From JANQKX01 sp039028695 (lineage in GTDB: Bacteria > Pseudomonadota > Alphaproteobacteria > Kiloniellales > Kiloniellaceae): 55,822 bases of DNA. The stretch spans positions 1 through 55,822 of the forward strand of contig JBCCHN010000022.1 of assembly GCA_039028695.1 (NCBI GenBank), written 5' to 3'. Positions 1 to 9,184 of this stretch are shown in pieces. Made by a program: the position numbers and the translations under genes. Under the pieces are notes generated by a model that did no database searches, was not told where the DNA came from, and worked only from the letters and a program-made list of their open reading frames with translations. Numbering within the stretch: the first letter of the stretch is position 1; every line of letters begins with the position of its first letter.

Positions 1-1
1 A

Positions 2-130
2 GCGGTCACCGTCGCAATCCCAGCAACAACGAATTCTGAACACGTCCGACAGAACAAGCGTGCGGCGCGCACAGAAATGCCGGACGCAGCCTTGCGCGAG
101 GCGATAAGGACCGCAGTGTCTCTTGTTTGA
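2..130 (+). CDS. C-terminal end of an upstream gene (partial)
   Basis: A reading frame is open from the left edge and closes with TGA at 128-130, giving about 42 residues that end in DAALREAIRTAVSLV. The TGA overlaps the ATG of the next gene (TGATG), the usual sign of translational coupling. The fragment is too short to assign a family. The open frame plus the overlap is the only support. Confidence 0.5.
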   Translation, partial: AVTVAIPATTNSEHVRQNKRAARTEMPDAALREAIRTAVSLV

Positions 131-816
131 TGGATGTTTGGCTCGACTATTCCCTGTCCGACTTCCTGTTGTTTTCGCCGGAGACCTACTGGCGATTATT
201 TGAGCAGCTGAACAGCGCGATTTGGCCTTTCCAGATTGTGGTGCTCGCAGCTCTGGTAGCGGTCGTTGCCCTTTGCCTTTTGGGTTGGTCACGGGCCGGA
301 CTCGCGGTTGGAGTCTCCCTTGCCCTTTGTTGGGTTCTGGTTGGATCGATTTTCTTCGAAGACTATTATGCGCCGATCAATTGGGTGATTTCATCGATTG
401 TGCCTTTGGTTTGGCTACAGGCCGCTCTTTTGCTCCTGTTGGCGCCACGCCTAGACTATGGGCCACCCAGACGGATCAATGTGCTGGTCCTTGCCGTGGT
501 CGTGCTTACACTGGCCTATCCTCTGTTGAGTATCATGGACGGGCGCCCCATAGCGCAAGCCGAAATGGCAGGCTTCGCACCGGATCCAACCGCATTCTTG
601 ACCATTGGCCTGATCGGGCTCGCGCAACCGGGATGGCCCAGAGCTGCCTTGAGTGTTCTGCCTTGTCTTTGGCTAATGTTCAGTACGGCAACCCTGTTTG
701 CACTTCACAGTAGCAGCCTTTCAGCTTTCGTGATGGTGGGCATGGCGATCGCATTGCTTCTTTCGGCGACGCGCCTTGGAACCCGCTGGAGCGATTTGAG
801 GCGTGGCGGGCTCTGA
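130..816 (+). CDS. DUF6064-like multi-pass membrane protein
   Basis: This 228-residue protein is strongly hydrophobic and should have six or seven membrane segments. Its N-terminus (FLLFSPETYWRLFEQLNSAIWP) matches the opening pattern I associate with the DUF6064 family, whose biochemical role is unknown to me. A TTG lies just upstream, but ATG at 130 is preferred because it overlaps the stop of the preceding frame. It is probably the last gene of an operon that begins left of the window. Family assignment is moderately secure; function is unknown. Confidence 0.75.
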   Translation: MDVWLDYSLSDFLLFSPETYWRLFEQLNSAIWPFQIVVLAALVAVVALCLLGWSRAGLAVGVSLALCWVLVGSIFFEDYYAPINWVISSIVPLVWLQAALLLLLAPRLDYGPPRRINVLVLAVVVLTLAYPLLSIMDGRPIAQAEMAGFAPDPTAFLTIGLIGLAQPGWPRAALSVLPCLWLMFSTATLFALHSSSLSAFVMVGMAIALLLSATRLGTRWSDLRRGGL

Positions 817-1146
817 AAGGTTTTGAGTGCGACAACCTACAGGGCCTAACGAAGGTCTCTGACCGAACTGGAGCAGCCGTTCCTAAAGGCACACGCATTG
901 CCCGAGTCCCGCGGTGCAATGCACTCGGTCATTGGATTGTTCGACAAAGAAAAAAGCTTGGTCATCAGCCTCCATCGGAGTGACCCTCGCTTGCCGGTTT
1001 CTTCCAGGCACGTTCCTAAACGTGGTTTTTTCCATTTCTTCCCACGCCGAATCTATCCGACCACCCATTCTTGTCTGACAAAGCCCATTGACCACTTACG
1101 CATGAAATGGGGCGAAAGCTGAGTCATAGATCACGCCGCAACGAGC
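817..1146. other. Intergenic stretch, no gene recognised
   Basis: This 330-base stretch separates two convergent units. Short open frames on both strands look like chance frames: none has a good ribosome binding site or a recognisable protein pattern. I saw no strong terminator hairpin. Confidence 0.5.
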
Positions 1147-3597
1147 CTATCCGCGCAAACGTTCGTTGTTTGGATCCCAAAGAGGCTGGTCGGGCTGGAC
1201 GATAGCGTTAAAGCGTTGGCCAAAGATCTCAACTTCTAATTTGGTTCCGACTTCCGCCAAATCGCTTCGCAAAACGGCTAGCGCGATCGAGGCCCCTATC
1301 CGGTAACCCCAACCGCCCGATGTGACTTCCCCGACCATCTCGCGACCTTTCCAAATGGTCGACATATAAGGCGCATCATGCTCACCCGCATCGATAACCA
1401 GAGCAGCAAAGCGCCGGCTAACACCAGACTGTTTTTCGACCTGCAAGGCCGTCTTTCCAGGAAAGTCCTGCGGCTTATCCAGCTTGACGAAACGATCCAA
1501 CCCACCATGGAATAAGGAGTAGTCCGTCGAGAGATCGCTTTTCCAGGCGCGATAGCCTTTCTCTAGCCGCAGGCTATCCATTGCAAACATCCCGAAAGGC
1601 TTCAAGCCCATAGGCTGCCCCGTCAACCAGATCTGATCGAAAACGGCGGGCATGTCCGATACGCTAGCATGTACCTCCCAACCCAGCTCACCTACATAGG
1701 ATACGCGGATCAAATTAACAGCTTTACCGGCGATTTCGCTGGCCTGATGCGTCAACCAACCCTGGCTCAGATCGGCATCGCAGAGAGAGCTCAGGATTTC
1801 GCGGGAGCGCGGCCCGGCTAAGATCAAGGTTGTATAGTCGTCGGTCACATCCTCAAGGGTAAAGGTAGCGTCCTTTGGCGATCTTGAACGCAAAAGCTCG
1901 AAATCGTGGTTTTGCGCCGCGCTGGCAGTGATGAGGGTGAAGTTGTCCTCACTGTGCCGCACGGCGGACATTTCGGTTACGGTCCGCCCTCGTTCGTCCG
2001 CAAAATAGATCAAGCCTATGCGCCCGGCCTTGGTTATGGCACCGGTCACCTGGCCACGCAGCCATTCGGCGGCTCCTTCACCTTTCAAAGTAAAACGAGA
2101 AAAGCCGCAGAGGTCGAGCACACCGGCTGCATCTCGCACGGCTTCACACTCTTCGCGGACCCGTGATTCCCAGGGCCCGGAACGGTTCCAGGTTAGTGTC
2201 GCTTCTTCCGAGGTGTCATCACCAGATTGCGCATACCAATTTGCACGTTCCCAACCGCCGTAAGCGCCGAACTGGGCACCCATATCAGCAACACGGCTAT
2301 GCAGCGGGCTCAAACGCTTGTCCCGGCCGGCTGGCCAAGCATGATGAGGAAAGTGCATGGCATATTCGTTGCCATAGGTTTCTAGCGCCTTGGCCAGGGT
2401 ATAATCCTGGTCGGCCCATCCACCGAAGCGGCGTGGGTCGACCGCCCACATGTCCCATTCGGTGCCGCCCTCCACAATCCACTCTGACAGGACTTTGCCG
2501 GCACCGCCGGATTGGGCGATACCAAAGGTAAAGACGCAGGCCTCAAAAGCATTTGGAACTCCTGGCATGGGTCCAATAAGCGGCAGGCCGTCGGGCGCAT
2601 AGGGGATCGGTCCATTGATCACCTTATTAATCCCGGCCTCACCGAGAAGCGGCACGCGTGCCATGGCGTCTTCGATGTACCATTCCAGCCGATCAAGATC
2701 ATCGGGATAAAGCTGGAACGAGAAGTCATCGGGCATCGGGTCGTCGTCCGTTACCCAGTGGGCTTTACAGTTCATCTCGTAGGGACCGAGATTTAGTCCA
2801 TTTTTTTCTTGGCGAAGGTAATAGGAGATATCCACGTCCCGCAGCAATGGCAGCATGTGGCCCGTCTCCTTGGTCCAAGCTTCGATCTCGGGAATCTCAT
2901 CGGTCAGCATGTACTGGTGACTCATGACCACCATGGGCACTTCTCGGCCGAACATCTTACCGACCTCACGCGCCCGGTACCCGGCGGCATTGACTACGAA
3001 CTCACAGCGCACTTCCCCATTTTGGGTCGCAACCACCCATTCATCTCCGTCACGGCGCACGCCGGTCACTGGGCAAAAACGGATGATCTTTTGCCCCAGG
3101 TCCCGCGCGCCCTTTGCCAAGGCCGAGGTCAATTGCGAAGGGTCGATATCGCCATCGTAGGGATCGTACAATCCCCCAACCAGATCATGGGATTCCATGA
3201 AGGGGTAGCGATCTTTCAGGTCACTCACGGAGACCACATCAATCGGCATGCCTTGATAGCGGCCCATGCTCGCGGCATGTTCGAACTCCAGCATCCGTTC
3301 CTTGCTGTGAGCCAATCGGATAGAGCCGGTGACATGATAGTTGATCGGATAATCAACCCGCTCCGGCAGCTCGCGGTACAGCTCTGTGGAATAGCGCTGC
3401 ATATTCATGATCGCCCAAGAGGACGAAAAGGTCGGCACGTTGCCGGCTGCGTGCCAGGTCGAGCCGCTAGTCAGTTCGTTCTTTTCCAGTAGGACACAAT
3501 CGGTCCAGCCCTTCAGTGCCAGGTGGTAAAGGGCAGAAACACCAACGGCGCCACCGCCGATGATGACAACCCGAGCGGTTGTCGGAAAGTCCGCCAT
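1147..3597 (-). CDS. Dimethylglycine/sarcosine dehydrogenase-type FAD enzyme (DAO + GcvT)
   Basis: This is an 816-residue flavoprotein of the dimethylglycine/sarcosine dehydrogenase class, which oxidatively demethylates N-methylglycines and passes the one-carbon unit to tetrahydrofolate. The N-terminus has the FAD dinucleotide fold (VVIIGGGAVGVSALYHL) and the motif SGSTWHAAGN near residue 45, whose His is the usual covalent FAD site. The second half (about 430-810) is a GcvT-like folate-binding region with the SYVGELGWEVH motif. Length is normal for the family. It is the last gene of a minus-strand set with a betaine carrier and a betaine-binding protein, so the substrate is probably a betaine-derived N-methyl amine. 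Exact substrate (dimethylglycine or sarcosine) cannot be read from sequence. Confidence 0.88.
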   Translation of the reverse strand: MADFPTTARVVIIGGGAVGVSALYHLALKGWTDCVLLEKNELTSGSTWHAAGNVPTFSSSWAIMNMQRYSTELYRELPERVDYPINYHVTGSIRLAHSKERMLEFEHAASMGRYQGMPIDVVSVSDLKDRYPFMESHDLVGGLYDPYDGDIDPSQLTSALAKGARDLGQKIIRFCPVTGVRRDGDEWVVATQNGEVRCEFVVNAAGYRAREVGKMFGREVPMVVMSHQYMLTDEIPEIEAWTKETGHMLPLLRDVDISYYLRQEKNGLNLGPYEMNCKAHWVTDDDPMPDDFSFQLYPDDLDRLEWYIEDAMARVPLLGEAGINKVINGPIPYAPDGLPLIGPMPGVPNAFEACVFTFGIAQSGGAGKVLSEWIVEGGTEWDMWAVDPRRFGGWADQDYTLAKALETYGNEYAMHFPHHAWPAGRDKRLSPLHSRVADMGAQFGAYGGWERANWYAQSGDDTSEEATLTWNRSGPWESRVREECEAVRDAAGVLDLCGFSRFTLKGEGAAEWLRGQVTGAITKAGRIGLIYFADERGRTVTEMSAVRHSEDNFTLITASAAQNHDFELLRSRSPKDATFTLEDVTDDYTTLILAGPRSREILSSLCDADLSQGWLTHQASEIAGKAVNLIRVSYVGELGWEVHASVSDMPAVFDQIWLTGQPMGLKPFGMFAMDSLRLEKGYRAWKSDLSTDYSLFHGGLDRFVKLDKPQDFPGKTALQVEKQSGVSRRFAALVIDAGEHDAPYMSTIWKGREMVGEVTSGGWGYRIGASIALAVLRSDLAEVGTKLEVEIFGQRFNAIVQPDQPLWDPNNERLRG

Positions 3598-3664
3598 AAC
3601 ATTCTCCTAGGTAAGCCTGAATTAATCAGTGCGCGTGTCTGAGTTTAGATTTCATGTACAAGAA

Positions 3665-3692
3665 CACCGCCCGCTTTATTGCGTCGGCGGTG
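3665..3692 (-). other. Intercistronic hairpin
   Basis: Inverted repeat CACCGCC / GGCGGTG (7-bp arms, 14-base loop) lies between the betaine-binding protein gene and the dehydrogenase gene, both read on the minus strand. No T-tract follows, so it is more likely an mRNA processing or attenuation hairpin than a full terminator. Low certainty. Confidence 0.35.
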
Positions 3693-3791
3693 CCACTTGC
3701 GTTGCTTTTTATCGCTGAGCGGAATTTTGCCTGTAACGAGCTAGCGTGACGCTTAGTTCAGACTCGGACTCGACAGATTCCACTAAAAAGA

Positions 3792-4748
3792 TTATTCGAA
3801 CCAGCTGTCGACGATCGCTTTATTCTCCTCTACCCACTTCTTCGCATAATCAGCGGGATCTTGATCCTCGACCGCCAGCGCATAGGTCATCGCGGTAAGA
3901 GTGTCTGTACTCAAGGTGACTTTAGATAAAGCTGCCGCCGCTTCTGGCTGAGCTTCCTCTAAAGCTGTTGCATAGCTGACATGAAGTTGAGCCGTATCCC
4001 AAGCCACCGGCGCACTCGATTTCTCGAGCCAACCAGGTGTATCGGACGGAGGCACGATAATCCACTTCTGGGCTTCATAGGCCGGCTCTTCAAGCACGAC
4101 GAGGTCGTTGGCGGCAAACATGTGATGGGGCGTGTAGCAAAAGAAAACAATGTCCTTGCCAGCTTCAACCGCCGCGTCCACCTCTTCCAGGGCCTCAGCT
4201 TCCTCCATGATCCTCAGGTCAAAGGTCTGGTCATAACCATAAGAGCGGGCCCGGACTTGCTCGATGGGCGTTGAGCCCCATCCGTCCGCACCAATCCAGA
4301 CCTCGCCTTTACCATCCCCGTTTGTGTCGAACTTCTTGGCCATCTCTGGATTTCTGAGGTCCTTGATGCTCTTGATGCCGGTCCGCTCTGCCGTTTCTTT
4401 CGTCACGCACATACCTTGTGTGCCTGTAGCACCACTGGGGTGCATTTTGACCGACTTCTCGGCAATGACATACTTGCGCCGAAGATGGTCGAGGTTCGGT
4501 AGCCAAGCCTCGGGATGCACATGCATGGTACCGGCGTTCATGGCATCGAAGACTGCGGTGTTTGAACCATCTTGAAGCTCAACCTCGATGCCCAAATTGT
4601 CTTCCAAGGCCACTTTCAAAATGTGCGCTGTTGCCTGAACCGACGGCCAATTGGGAACGCCGATGACCACATCTGCAGCAAATGCGGCAGAGCTATACAC
4701 CGAAATCGCAGTTGCAGCACAGAGAGCCAAAAGTTTTTTTGAATGCAT
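3792..4748 (-). CDS. ProX/OpuAC-type glycine betaine ABC substrate-binding protein
   Basis: The product is a 318-residue periplasmic binding protein of the glycine betaine/proline betaine (OpuAC/ProX) family. A Sec signal peptide is clear (MHSKKLLALCAATAISVY, cleavage after AAFA). ATG at 4748 is chosen because GGAGGG precedes it by a normal distance; a longer frame upstream would bury the signal peptide. Family features include the ligand-pocket regions GADGWGSTPIEQ and FFCYTPHHMF, rich in aromatics that cage quaternary amines. No ATPase or permease gene is in the window, so it must work with subunits encoded elsewhere or have been left behind. It lies between a BCCT carrier and the dehydrogenase, consistent with betaine use. 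Confidence 0.85.
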   Translation of the reverse strand: MHSKKLLALCAATAISVYSSAAFAADVVIGVPNWPSVQATAHILKVALEDNLGIEVELQDGSNTAVFDAMNAGTMHVHPEAWLPNLDHLRRKYVIAEKSVKMHPSGATGTQGMCVTKETAERTGIKSIKDLRNPEMAKKFDTNGDGKGEVWIGADGWGSTPIEQVRARSYGYDQTFDLRIMEEAEALEEVDAAVEAGKDIVFFCYTPHHMFAANDLVVLEEPAYEAQKWIIVPPSDTPGWLEKSSAPVAWDTAQLHVSYATALEEAQPEAAAALSKVTLSTDTLTAMTYALAVEDQDPADYAKKWVEENKAIVDSWFE

Positions 4749-4840
4749 TTCAAGTCCCTCCAGGAAAGGGCGCGCCGCGCGATAACACGGCCTCACCCTT
4801 TCGTATCACAATGATTTACCCCATCAAACCTATTGGTTGC

Positions 4841-6550
4841 TTACTCGGCAGACGATCCAGCCGAAGCAGAATCCTCTGAATAGGTGGTCGGAATACCTGC
4901 CTTGGCGCGCCGACCATCATTGTAGATCGCCTTTACGATTGCAAAACACTGCAACACCATCACGACCGAGAAGGGCAAAGCACCAATGACCATGGCGGTC
5001 TGGATAGCCTTGAGGCCGCCAACCAGCAACAAGGCAGCGACCACAGCCCCGAGTGCGGCACCCCAAAAGTAGATGTGAGGACGGGCCTTTGGACCCTCAT
5101 CGCCGGCAGCATTGATTGTATTGACAATCAGCACGGCGGAGTCTGCGGTGGTTACCAAATAGGTCATAAGCAAGACCACAATCATGGCGGCCATCGCCCA
5201 GGCAAGCCAGTAGGAGATGGATGACAGCATATAGTCTGTCATGGCGAAAATCTTATCACCGTCCGGAGCGGCAAAAATCTCGCTATCCTGCACCTTTGAG
5301 ATCTCGCCATTCGCGACCTGCGCCATTGTCAGGTCGATTGCCGTGCCTCCGGCCCAGGTAAACCAGACAAAGCACATCAAGGATGGGACGATCATCGCAC
5401 CGAGAACGAATTCCCGAATGGAGCGGCCCTTTGAGATTCGCGCCAGGAAAAGGCCGACAAAGGGCGCAAACGCGATCCACCAAGCCCAGTAAAAGACGGA
5501 CCACCCGCCCTGCCAGCCTTCCAGTTTCGTGGCAACACTATCGGGATCTCCATCACCGACCCAGACACGGAAGCTCATCTCCGGCAGGGCAATTAGATAG
5601 TCCCAAATGCCAACCACCAGCGCTTGCAGGCCAAAAAAAGTGGAGCCAAAGAGGAGAAAGAAGGTCAAGAGGGCAATACTGAGGCCCATATTCAAATTCG
5701 ATAGCCATTTAATACCCTTGCCAACCCCGGAGAGAGCCGACAGCGTCGAAGCAGACATAATCACGACAATGGCAACCAAAATCCCAGTGGTGTTCGCTGT
5801 ACCGGCATCATTGGTGAGACCGCCGATCCCGATGCGCGTCAACCCGGAGACAAACTGTTCCACCCCAAATCCAAGAGTTTGCGCCACACCAAGAATGGTC
5901 GCCACAACCGCCACGATGTCCACCAGGTGGCCGGTTGATCCGGATAGCCTGTTACCGAAAAGAGGCGTAAGCGATGACCGCATGGTGAGCGGCAAACCGC
6001 GGCGATAGGTAAAATAAGCAAGGGCAAGACCGGCAATTGCATAACAAGCCCAGGCACCCAATCCCCAATGAAGGAAGGACCATTTATATGCCATTCGGAT
6101 GTTGTCAGCCGTTCCGCCATTCGTAATGCCCTGAATAACCTCAGGGTTGTTATTGAAATGATAGACCGGTTCAGCCACGGCCCAGGTCAACATCCCAACG
6201 CCGATACCGGCACCAAACATCATGGAAAACCACGAAAAGTTGGAAAATTCGGGTTTATCACCATCCCGGCCAAGAATCAGCTTGCCGCCGGACGGCCAAA
6301 TCGCAAGTCCGATGCAAACCAAGACGAACAAGGTAACCGTCCAAATGTACCAGGCTCCGAATGACGAAAGAATGAAGCTGTTGATACCTTTCAGGACGGC
6401 GCCAGACTGTTCGGGGAAAGCAATAGCCCAAATTACCAAGCCGGCGATGAGAAGCTTTGAGCAGATCGTAACTATTCGGCTGAATCCCCGATAAAATCCG
6501 GCATCAGCCGTTGCGATCGGTAGATCAGTTAGTGCTGGTTTTACAGACAT
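4841..6550 (-). CDS. BCCT-family betaine/choline/carnitine transporter
   Basis: This 569-residue inner-membrane carrier has about 12 helices and the BCCT signature region WAWWIAFAPFVGLFLARIS, whose tryptophans line the trimethylammonium site. Family members use Na+ or H+ symport of betaine, choline or related compounds. The start has GGGGGG four bases upstream of ATG. It is first in the minus-strand set with the betaine-binding protein and the DMG/sarcosine dehydrogenase-type enzyme, and its promoter faces a divergent LysR gene. There is no long hydrophilic C-terminal osmosensing tail, so a nutritional role is more likely than osmosensing (inference). Confidence 0.92.
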   Translation of the reverse strand: MSVKPALTDLPIATADAGFYRGFSRIVTICSKLLIAGLVIWAIAFPEQSGAVLKGINSFILSSFGAWYIWTVTLFVLVCIGLAIWPSGGKLILGRDGDKPEFSNFSWFSMMFGAGIGVGMLTWAVAEPVYHFNNNPEVIQGITNGGTADNIRMAYKWSFLHWGLGAWACYAIAGLALAYFTYRRGLPLTMRSSLTPLFGNRLSGSTGHLVDIVAVVATILGVAQTLGFGVEQFVSGLTRIGIGGLTNDAGTANTTGILVAIVVIMSASTLSALSGVGKGIKWLSNLNMGLSIALLTFFLLFGSTFFGLQALVVGIWDYLIALPEMSFRVWVGDGDPDSVATKLEGWQGGWSVFYWAWWIAFAPFVGLFLARISKGRSIREFVLGAMIVPSLMCFVWFTWAGGTAIDLTMAQVANGEISKVQDSEIFAAPDGDKIFAMTDYMLSSISYWLAWAMAAMIVVLLMTYLVTTADSAVLIVNTINAAGDEGPKARPHIYFWGAALGAVVAALLLVGGLKAIQTAMVIGALPFSVVMVLQCFAIVKAIYNDGRRAKAGIPTTYSEDSASAGSSAE

Positions 6551-6667
6551 TTACCCCCCATTTCCGGCGTGGTCGCCATTCGCTTTGCCGCAACGGCTTT
6601 AATATTGATATTCTAAGGTACCACAGTGTGGATCAACTCGGAACCGCTTTGCAGTATTGGATTTGTT

Positions 6668-7615
6668 ATGGTTGACATAAGCCAGTCTAATAGGAAGCTT
6701 GGTCAGAATCTGCCGGGCCTCTTTGTTTTCCACGTCGTGGCCCGCAATGGTAACTTTACCGGGGCGGCCGAGGAGTTGGGCATGACCCAATCTTCCGTAT
6801 CGCAAAGGATCAAAGCTCTGGAAACCGAGCTTGGCGTTGCCTTATTCAGGCGCGAACACCGTGGTGTAACCATTACAAACGATGGACTGCGGCTGTTGAA
6901 TATTGTCGAACCGGCAATGGATCAAATGCGCCGATCCGTTGCCTCTTTCTTAGAACGTAAGTCCAAACCGAGAGTCCGCATCTCCGCCGATTTCGCTTTT
7001 TCAACATTTTGGTTGTTACCGCGACTGTCCTATTTGCGCTCCGAGCTGGGTGACGAAGTCGAAATTCAAATTTTAGCATCGCAGATATCGCCGGAAGAAA
7101 ATGCCGACGATTGTGATATCGCAATTCACGTAAGTGCATTAACTAATATGAAAGATGGAGACATCTTGTTATTAGAAGAGAAGGTTGCAGCCGTCTGCAG
7201 TCCGACTTTTTTGGACAAGAGCGCCCCGATTGAAAGTTCGAAAGATCTCTTGAATACACAGCTTCTGAGTTTGTCCCGCCCTCCATCTGCCGAATGGCAG
7301 ACGTGGCAAGGATGGTTCAAAAGCCTCAGAATTCCAGATGATAGAACGCATAACTATATTAGTTTCAATAACTACGACATGGCTATTCAAGCTGCCGTCG
7401 CTGGTGAGGGAATAGCTCTTGGGTGGCTTGGTCTGATTGATGGATTGCTTTCAAATGGATCGCTGGTCCAGCCAACACCAGATGTTGTTTTGAGCGACGC
7501 GGGGTATATCTTGACAAGTTATGACTCTGGCGACACACGAGGCCACAAAAAGGTAATCGACTGGATTGCGAACCAAATTGACGGAGAATTCCGCGCCAAC
7601 TTGAGCATGTGCTAA
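6668..7615 (+). CDS. LysR-family transcriptional regulator (GcvA-like)
   Basis: The protein is about 315 residues: an N-terminal winged helix-turn-helix (GNFTGAAEELGMTQSSVSQR, residues about 25-45) followed by a LysR effector domain. The spacing and the effector-domain pattern resemble GcvA-type regulators. It is divergent from the BCCT/betaine operon with about 120 bases between starts, so control of that operon by a betaine-derived ligand is the natural guess. ATG at 6668 gives the usual distance to the HTH; an upstream in-frame ATG at 6626 is also possible and neither has a good ribosome binding site. Confidence 0.88.
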   Translation: MVDISQSNRKLGQNLPGLFVFHVVARNGNFTGAAEELGMTQSSVSQRIKALETELGVALFRREHRGVTITNDGLRLLNIVEPAMDQMRRSVASFLERKSKPRVRISADFAFSTFWLLPRLSYLRSELGDEVEIQILASQISPEENADDCDIAIHVSALTNMKDGDILLLEEKVAAVCSPTFLDKSAPIESSKDLLNTQLLSLSRPPSAEWQTWQGWFKSLRIPDDRTHNYISFNNYDMAIQAAVAGEGIALGWLGLIDGLLSNGSLVQPTPDVVLSDAGYILTSYDSGDTRGHKKVIDWIANQIDGEFRANLSMC

Positions 7616-7702
7616 ATAGCTTGGTACTGGCTATGCCTTGGGGGTGTCGTCTGAGCCGATCACTCGTTGGACGATCACGTTGGAAGAACGAGAGGAATAT
7701 TG

Positions 7703-8524
7703 ATGAAATTCACAAGAAGGCAATGCATAGTTGGAACCGCAACCTTAGCGGCGTCATCCCTGCCCATTAGTGCGTTGATGCGGGCTGCCACCGCATCGAC
7801 CAGCTTTGATGCAGCTTTGACCGATATTAAGCGCAGGCTAATTGGTTTTCATAAGAGCATCGATTTAACTCAAGTTGAACCCGGTGGGCTCCTGACAGGT
7901 GATATGGAGATCAACGGAGGGCTCCGTTATGACGATGCCGAATTGATCACGGGTAAAGGTCAATTCGGGATTCAACCATGTGCTCGTGTGGATGATGTTA
8001 AAGATAAGGAGCGGCCGGGTGTGCTGCCGCTCTTCGAGATCCTCAGTGTGTCTGGGAAGCCGAACGACGACGCAAAGATTGAGACTCTAAGGCTGCTCGA
8101 AGTGCTTTTGGACGTATTGCAGTTCGATCAGAGTCAAATTGCCTTTGTCAGTGTACCTCAGTTTCAGGACCTGCAAACCGTTCTTGACGATAAGGGCGAA
8201 TGGCGCTCCGACGCAGTCGCGATACGCGATCCGAAAGACGCCCGTACTGAGGGCGACGGGTCTGGTTACTTTCAGGCACCGGGCGCAGAGACTGGAATGT
8301 ACACCGCGGGAATTTACTACGCCCTCGACCCGAACAGCGCACCTATTCAAGCCTCGGCGCAGGACGGTTGGTTGGAAATCGGCGAGCTGGTTTTCGATGA
8401 GACATCTCATTTTTCCTATAGTCTTGGGCTGGACCGTATTGCCATGGCTCTCACAGGCGAAGTGCCTCGATGGGAGAGCCGTGAGCAACGTCTGCAAAAT
8501 TTAGTCGCCTTAGAAGAGACTTAA
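7703..8524 (+). CDS. Tat-signal protein resembling the alanyl-tRNA synthetase catalytic core
   Basis: This 273-residue protein starts with a Tat-like leader (KFTRRQCIVGTATLAASSLP), translated from ATG 7703 behind AGAGGAA. The mature part follows the order of the AlaRS aminoacylation domain: IQPCARVDDV (AlaRS SQKCIRAGGK, motif 2 Arg kept), LPLFEILSV (HTFFEMLGN), then GYFQAPGAETGMYTAGIYY (FWQMGDTGPCGPCSEIYYD), GWLEIGELVF (YLEIWNLVF) and YSLGLDRIAMAL (TGMGLERIAAVL, motif 3 Arg kept). The Asp before motif 3 that contacts the alanine amino group in AlaRS is replaced. There is no tRNA-binding, editing or C-Ala region. This alignment is by eye; activity and export are inference. It stands alone between two regulators. 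Confidence 0.6.
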   Translation: MKFTRRQCIVGTATLAASSLPISALMRAATASTSFDAALTDIKRRLIGFHKSIDLTQVEPGGLLTGDMEINGGLRYDDAELITGKGQFGIQPCARVDDVKDKERPGVLPLFEILSVSGKPNDDAKIETLRLLEVLLDVLQFDQSQIAFVSVPQFQDLQTVLDDKGEWRSDAVAIRDPKDARTEGDGSGYFQAPGAETGMYTAGIYYALDPNSAPIQASAQDGWLEIGELVFDETSHFSYSLGLDRIAMALTGEVPRWESREQRLQNLVALEET

Positions 8525-9061
8525 CATTGGCCGCACAGCGTATTGCCTGTTTAAAGGATCATATCCAGATCTCTCTGTTCGAAAATCCTCCGACTCGAAA
8601 AAGATAGCGCCTCGCAAGGAGATAGTGCCGCAATGAAGGGCGCCGGCATCGCCAATCGTCAGCTCCGCGGACGGTGGCCAAAAGACCGAGCCGAAAATTT
8701 CCACCAGCCGTTTCGACGAAGGGAAGCGACCATGGTCCGCTTTCGGAATATCCAGACTCTTCATAGCTTCCGCTCAGCCCACACTTCAGTCCATAATCAC
8801 TCCAAACTCGAATAACACCTCCTTCCACGATCCGATTTCAAGTGGAATCGCTCCGCCGCCATAGCAAAATAGCGGTACAAGGCCGCCAGATTCGAATGTT
8901 ACCCTAAAGACGCAAGATCTGTTCGCATTAGGCTGACAACACCTTCTCCCAAATTCCGCGTTCATAGGGGTTCCTTCAAGACCTTGAAACGCGGACTGAC
9001 GGAGCGTGAGGCGGATAACGAATTTGATGTCAATTTGGAAACATTCGATCGGCAGAGACAA
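8510..9061 (-). pseudogene. Possible decayed gene, family not recognised
   Basis: Three minus-strand frames follow one another here (about 9061-8786, then 8828, then 8764-8510) and join near overlapping positions into what reads like one protein, with stretches such as IPLEIGSWKEVLFEFGV and KADHGRFPSSKRLVEIFGS. At least two frame changes or stops interrupt it. I do not recognise the family. It could equally be non-coding DNA with chance open frames. Confidence 0.25.
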
Positions 9062-9134
9062 TTAAAGCGAGATCGATCAGATTATTATTTGATCCCGGTG
9101 TCCGCGCGCCGAAACAATAGGATTCGCATATATT

Positions 9135-9178
9135 GTCAGCTATAGATGCTGACATTCGAAACACATAGGTTATATAAT
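9135..9178 (+). promoter_or_regulatory. Promoter and inverted repeat of the IclR gene
   Basis: CTGACA (9149-9154) and TATAAT (9173-9178) are 18 bases apart, a near-consensus sigma-70 promoter. The -10 ends six bases before ATG 9185, so the transcript would be nearly leaderless. A perfect inverted repeat GTCAGC-N7-GCTGAC (9135-9153) overlaps the -35, as expected for an autoregulatory operator. Confidence 0.55.
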
Positions 9179-9184
9179 AGCACA

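Noticed and set aside
2809..3492. 227-residue plus-strand open frame inside the dehydrogenase gene
   Set aside because: It is antisense to a well-recognised flavoprotein with intact motifs, and has no ribosome binding site or family pattern.
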